Origin: Lysobacterales bacterium
GTDB lineage: Bacteria > Pseudomonadota > Gammaproteobacteria > Xanthomonadales > Marinicellaceae
NCBI GenBank assembly: GCA_015494035.1
Contig: WGBZ01000171.1
Span: forward strand, 1 to 10,464
Direction of reading: 5' to 3'
Length of the DNA stretch: 10,464 nt
Part shown: positions 7,938 to 10,464 of the stretch, piece by piece
Layout of the letters: every line of letters starts with the position of its first letter
How positions within the stretch are numbered: the first letter of the stretch is position 1
The notes under the pieces: model-generated
Databases searched by the model: none
What the model was told of the DNA's origin: nothing
What the model saw: only the letters and a program-made list of their open reading frames with translations
Translations under genes and position numbers: made by a program

Positions 7938-8981
7938 ATGAACCAGAACAAACCGCCGCAAATCCAACAAAGCTTCAACGTGCCCGCACACAGCCACGGT
8001 CAACGCATAGACCAGTTTCTGGCCAGCGAGTTTCCGGAACATTCGCGCGGCGCCATCCAGCAGTGGATTGAAGCCGGCCAGGTGCTGCTCAATGGCCACC
8101 CCACCCGAGCCAAAACACGGCTCAAGGGATTCGAGCGCATTGACGTGGATGTCACCTTGCCCGAACACAGCGAAGACCAGCCACAGGACATGAATCTGGA
8201 CGTGGTTTTTTCCGATAAACACCTGTTTGTGATCAACAAACCGGCCGGCCTGGTGGTGCATCCAGCCGCCGGCAACCCCGACCGGACACTGCTCAACGGC
8301 CTGCTGTTTCTGGACGATAATCAACGCCTGCTGCCGCGGGCTGGCATTGTGCACCGGCTAGACAAGGACACCAGCGGCTTGATGGTGGTGGCGCGCACGC
8401 CCGAGGCATACAATTCGCTGGTGGATCAGCTCAAGCAACGCAGCGTCAAACGCCAGTACCTGGCCATCGCCAAAGGCCGTATCCGCCAGCCCGGCCGCAT
8501 CGACAAGCCCATTGGCCGGCACAAGACCCAACGCACCAAAATGGCCGTGGTGGTGGGAGGCAAGCCGGCGGTGACCCATTACCAGCCCATCGAACAATTC
8601 CGCCATTACACCGCCTGCAAGGTGGACCTGGAAACCGGTCGCACCCACCAGATTCGCGTGCACTTCAACGACATGAACCACCCGCTGGTGGGTGACCCGG
8701 TATATGGCAACCCCAAACGCGTGGACCCGGAAGTGGACGAGGAACTCAAGGACATCATTCGCGAATTCCCACGCCAGGCCTTGCATGCCAAGGCACTGAG
8801 TTTTATGCACCCGCACAGCAACCAGCCGATGAAATTCTCCGCCCCGGTGCCCGATGACATGGACGACCTGCTGCATGACTTGCGCGAACTGAATGCCCTA
8901 CTGCCTGAAAACGAAGAGGAAACGCACCGCCCCGGCGACAGCGAAATTGATGGTGATTGGGACGTTTTCTACGAGGAATGA
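7938..8981 (+). CDS. rluD: 23S rRNA pseudouridine synthase RluD
   Basis: RluD converts uridines of helix 69 in 23S rRNA (1911, 1915 and 1917 in E. coli) to pseudouridine during ribosome assembly. This 347-residue protein has an N-terminal S4 RNA-binding domain (about 21-80, GQRIDQFLASEFPEHSRGAIQQ) and the RluA-type catalytic domain. The catalytic motif GIVHRLDKDTSGLMV has the essential Asp142 (Asp139 in E. coli). Further family segments are VINKPAGLVVHP (98-109), ETGRTHQIRVHF (232-243) and HPLVGDPVYG (248-257). The C terminus carries an acidic tail (about 323-347, ENEEETHRPGDSEIDGDWD), which makes the protein roughly 20 residues longer than the E. coli enzyme. The start codon has no clear Shine-Dalgarno site. 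It diverges from bamD as usual, but pgeF/yfiH, its common downstream partner, is absent here. Confidence 0.95.
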   Translation: MNQNKPPQIQQSFNVPAHSHGQRIDQFLASEFPEHSRGAIQQWIEAGQVLLNGHPTRAKTRLKGFERIDVDVTLPEHSEDQPQDMNLDVVFSDKHLFVINKPAGLVVHPAAGNPDRTLLNGLLFLDDNQRLLPRAGIVHRLDKDTSGLMVVARTPEAYNSLVDQLKQRSVKRQYLAIAKGRIRQPGRIDKPIGRHKTQRTKMAVVVGGKPAVTHYQPIEQFRHYTACKVDLETGRTHQIRVHFNDMNHPLVGDPVYGNPKRVDPEVDEELKDIIREFPRQALHAKALSFMHPHSNQPMKFSAPVPDDMDDLLHDLRELNALLPENEEETHRPGDSEIDGDWDVFYEE

Positions 8982-9068
8982 TTTATCAGGGAACAGCCAG
9001 CAACCACACTTCGTTCACTACTGAAGCTGACTTCCTGATTCGAGCTTGAGCTTCGGTGAGTGCCTAAG

Positions 9069-9226
9069 GGAAGCTCTGATTGAATCTGGACGAAGCAGCT
9101 TATGCCGGAAATGTTCGAGAACAAGACGGAGTTCGCAGCCAATAACAGGCTATTGGCAAGGGCTTCAACGCCGTTATCGGATATTCCAGGTGTGAGAAGC
9201 GAGTTCACGATTCGATCAGAGCTTCC
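9069..9226 (+). repeat. MITE-like palindromic element, subfamily A, complete copy
   Basis: This is a 158-bp element with GGAAGCTCTGATTGAATC at the left and GATTCGATCAGAGCTTCC at the right (17 of 18 positions complementary). It is closely similar to 1749-1906 along its length. The core is AATAAC-AG-GCTATT, where one arm has mutated from AATAGC. With one more base on each side (G at 9068, C at 9227) the termini extend to GGGAAGC/GCTTCCC. It begins 87 bp after the rluD stop. The 87 bp between (8982-9068) hold no gene or convincing terminator. Confidence 0.88.
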
Positions 9227-9243
9227 CTATATAGGGAAGCTCT
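9218..9243. repeat. 26-bp perfect palindrome with a stray repeat terminus
   Basis: AGAGCTTCCCTAT (9218-9230) is followed directly by its exact reverse complement ATAGGGAAGCTCT (9231-9243). The left half is the right terminus of the element at 9069-9226. The right half is the first ten bases of a left terminus (GGGAAGCTCT) after ATA, but similarity stops there and CATGTCC follows. It looks like the remnant of a second element once adjacent, as in the tandem at 1749-2068. Confidence 0.7.
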
Positions 9244-9339
9244 CATGTCCAAAATAAACCAACACTACGACTGATTGCCTGCAGTCGGCGCTTCGCAGTC
9301 GAGGGTGATGAAGTCGGGTTGCCGGGTGACGGATTACTT

Positions 9340-9615
9340 TCAGGTAATCGACACTTCAATCTTCCGTCCCAACGCCATTGCAAATTTTTCCAGCGTAGAA
9401 AGCTTGATATCTTCGGCATGGTTCTCAATCCTGGAAATAGCGGATTTTTTTGTTTTCAACCGTGCTGCTATTTCCTCTTGAGTCAAGCCAGAGTCCTCCC
9501 GAGCCTGCTTCAATAAAGCCCCAATTTTGAATGCCTGATAGCCCTCTTCATACCCTGCATCAAACTCAGGGTCATTGGCTCTTCGGCCAGACACATATTT
9601 TTTTAGGTCACTCAT
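9340..9615 (-). CDS. XRE-family antitoxin (HigA-like) of a type II toxin-antitoxin pair
   Basis: This 91-residue protein has a C-terminal XRE/Cro-type helix-turn-helix. The segment ALLKQAREDSGLTQEEIAARL (33-53) leads into the recognition helix around KTKKSAISRIENH (54-66). The N-terminal part (1-30, acidic, with DAGYEEGYQAF) is probably the toxin-contacting region. The role inferred from family and context is to bind and neutralise the upstream-encoded toxin and to repress the shared promoter. Its ATG overlaps the toxin stop (ATGA, 9612-9615), and AAGGAGGA lies 7 nt upstream of the ATG inside the toxin gene, which favours high antitoxin translation. Toxin-first order is typical of HigBA-type loci. 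The pair is more AT-rich than the flanking core genes and lies between two MITE-like elements, suggesting acquisition by transfer. Confidence 0.85.
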   Translation of the reverse strand: MSDLKKYVSGRRANDPEFDAGYEEGYQAFKIGALLKQAREDSGLTQEEIAARLKTKKSAISRIENHAEDIKLSTLEKFAMALGRKIEVSIT

Positions 9616-9965
9616 GACTTGTTCCTCCTTCCGAGGTAATCTCTCTTTCTGTTTTCCGCAAGCTGGATTTCTTTTCTGGGTGTTTTCTGCGTTTTCTTTT
9701 GAAAACCATGATTCAGAATGATCAGATTCTCACCGTCCAGAAAACCAAGCAGTCGAAATATGTTATTCCCTACTTGCACTCTGACTTCCCACAGGTCATC
9801 GGTGTTTTTCAATTTCCGGAAGTATTGAGCCGGAACAAGTTCCATTTCTTCAATAAGCCGGAGCACCCAGGTGATTTTTTGGGCCTGTTTCCCCGACAGG
9901 GAATCCAAAAACTCCACCACGGGGCAAGCCCCTGAATCAACCCGATAGAAACGAACTTCCCTCAT
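9612..9965 (-). CDS. RelE/HigB-superfamily toxin (phage Gp49-like)
   Basis: This 117-residue basic protein matches the phage-derived Gp49-like/HigB toxin pattern: REVRFYRVDSGACPVVEFLDSL at the N terminus, then LWEVRVQVGNNIFRLLGFLDG (58-78), and the strongly conserved ILNHGFQKKTQKTPRKEI (83-100). Family members are ribosome-dependent mRNA interferases with basic active-site residues; Arg62, Arg71, His86, Lys90 and Lys91 are candidates here, inferred from motif position only. The ATG at 9965 has no good Shine-Dalgarno site, in contrast to the antitoxin, which would keep toxin synthesis low. It precedes and overlaps the antitoxin by 4 nt. All expected motifs are intact, so the toxin appears functional rather than decayed. 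Confidence 0.87.
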   Translation of the reverse strand: MREVRFYRVDSGACPVVEFLDSLSGKQAQKITWVLRLIEEMELVPAQYFRKLKNTDDLWEVRVQVGNNIFRLLGFLDGENLIILNHGFQKKTQKTPRKEIQLAENRKRDYLGRRNKS

Positions 9966-9971
9966 TGGTTG

Positions 9972-9991
9972 ATGTTAACACACATGTTAAC
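9972..9991 (-). promoter_or_regulatory. Candidate operator of the toxin-antitoxin operon
   Basis: Two copies of ATGTTAAC (9972-9979 and 9984-9991) are spaced by 4 bp, giving a 12-bp period. Each contains the palindrome GTTAAC, and the first extends to TGTTAACA. They lie 7-26 bp upstream of the toxin start, where HigA-type repressors bind. Binding is inferred from position and symmetry. Confidence 0.45.
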
Positions 9992-10012
9992 TATCGGCCA
10001 GGGAATATTTAA
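9984..10012 (-). promoter_or_regulatory. Possible promoter of the toxin-antitoxin operon
   Basis: On the minus strand, TTAAAT (10012-10007) and TAACAT (9989-9984) are separated by 17 bp and loosely fit -35 and -10 boxes. The -10 would overlap the candidate operator, as expected for autorepression. The hexamer matches are weak. Confidence 0.3.
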
Positions 10013-10061
10013 GGGGTTCTTGCATTGCTGGCCATGAAGCACTTCACCGGGCATCTGTGAA

Positions 10062-10081
10062 TTTCCTCTTTTTTCCTCTTT
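10062..10081 (+). repeat. Tandem 10-bp pyrimidine repeat
   Basis: TTTCCTCTTT occurs twice in direct succession (10062-10071 and 10072-10081), immediately before the element at 10084. The final TTT contributes to the flanking TTTAA of that element. No function is apparent. Confidence 0.6.
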
Positions 10082-10083
10082 AA

Positions 10084-10243
10084 GGAAGCCCTGATTGAAT
10101 CTGGCGCGAGATGATTGTCGTGAAAAATTGTTCAGTTCAAGCCGCAAACCGCACGCAATAGCCAGCTATTGTGAAGGTTTGCAACGCAGAAATGGATGAT
10201 TTTACGCCCCAAGATACCGTGTCACGATTCAATCAGGGCTTCC
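10084..10243 (+). repeat. MITE-like palindromic element, subfamily B, complete copy
   Basis: This is a 160-bp element with a perfect 18-bp terminal inverted repeat: GGAAGCCCTGATTGAATC and GATTCAATCAGGGCTTCC. It closely matches 1910-2068 along its length, with core AATAGC-CA-GCTATT. It is flanked on both sides by TTTAA (10079-10083 and 10244-10248), a possible target-site duplication. It separates the toxin-antitoxin region from the 3' end of the beta-barrel gene, whose stop is 19 bp away. Confidence 0.88.
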
Positions 10244-10262
10244 TTTAAAGAACTACGCTAAA

Positions 10263-10464
10263 TCAATCACCCAACGGCACTTGCAAGCCCAGGGTGAACT
10301 GGCCATCGCCCCAGCCATTTTGTCCAGGCAAGCCGGTGTCGTTAAAGTCCATGCGCAGGCGGGCTTCGGCACGCAGGCGCACGTTGTCGCCCAGCAGGTA
10401 CCAGCTGCCGCCCACGGCAACATTGAATACGCCATTATTGCCCCTGTCCTGTGGGGAACGGTGG
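10263..10464 (-). CDS. Outer-membrane beta-barrel protein, C-terminal part (5' end outside window)
   Basis: The last 66 codons of a minus-strand gene are readable, running off the right edge. The peptide alternates hydrophobic and polar residues as in transmembrane beta-strands: GVFNVAVGGSWYLLGDNVRLR, then AEARLRMDFNDTG, and a final strand GQFTLGLQVPLGD before the TGA (10263-10265). This pattern resembles the barrel portion of OmpA/OprF-like porins, in which a similar PLGD segment normally precedes a linker and periplasmic domain; here the protein ends at that point. Function beyond outer-membrane barrel cannot be assigned. The alternative minus-strand frame at 10253-10435 is rich in Cys and Trp and looks like a shadow. 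Confidence 0.65.
   Translation of the reverse strand, partial: HRSPQDRGNNGVFNVAVGGSWYLLGDNVRLRAEARLRMDFNDTGLPGQNGWGDGQFTLGLQVPLGD

Noticed and set aside
8969..9208. Minus-strand open frame of 79 codons downstream of rluD
   Set aside because: Most of it is the reverse of a repeat element, and the same frame is not kept open in the other copies.
9244..9339. CGACTG/CAGTCG hairpin downstream of the antitoxin gene
   Set aside because: A 6-bp stem with an 8-base loop and no T tract is within what is expected by chance.
9332..9349. Small hairpin GATTAC-TTTCAG-GTAATC at the antitoxin stop codon as a terminator
   Set aside because: The stem is only 6 bp, AT-rich, overlaps the coding end, and is not followed by a U run; support is too weak for a feature.
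9069..10243. Composite transposon or integron cassette (attC-like sites)
   Set aside because: No transposase or integrase gene is present, and the elements lack the RYYYAAC/GTTRRRY core sites of attC.

Overview
The window (about 10.5 kb, moderately high GC) reads as a chromosomal segment of a Gram-negative gammaproteobacterium. The evidence is the divergent bamD/rluD pair, which is typical gammaproteobacterial synteny, two lipoprotein signal peptides with LGGC lipoboxes, an outer-membrane beta-barrel fragment, and an FAD-dependent GMC dehydrogenase of the kind common in marine and hydrocarbon-using bacteria. The genus cannot be fixed from sequence alone.

Layout. A half copy of a palindromic repeat (1-87) precedes a GMC choline/alcohol dehydrogenase-like gene (140-1759, +). 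Two full, adjacent copies of the same repeat family (1749-1906 and 1910-2068) fill the gap to a convergent gene for a secreted DUF3179 protein (2058-3044, -). Next comes a minus-strand cluster read from high to low coordinates: bamD (7046-7888), a MarC-family membrane protein (6449-7042), a CDF zinc-type efflux pump (5534-6430) and a prolyl oligopeptidase lipoprotein (3214-5481). A 13-bp-stem terminator at 3136-3170 ends it. The four genes are spaced 3, 18 and 52 nt apart and could form one transcript. rluD (7938-8981, +) diverges from bamD.

Downstream of rluD the usual neighbour (pgeF/yfiH) is missing. Instead there is a third full repeat copy (9069-9226), a 26-bp perfect palindrome carrying a stray repeat terminus, a more AT-rich HigB/HigA-type toxin-antitoxin pair (9340-9965, -), and a fourth full repeat copy (10084-10243). 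The window ends in the 3' part of an outer-membrane beta-barrel gene (10263-10464, -).

The most unusual content is the repeat family: about 158-160 bp, 18-bp terminal inverted repeats, long imperfect palindromes centred on an AATAGC-NN-GCTATT core, and two subfamilies (A and B), all in the same orientation. They sit at gene 3' ends, and the A+B tandem supplies the stop codons of both genes flanking it. No transposase is visible, so they look like MITE-type non-autonomous elements that may also act as bidirectional terminators.
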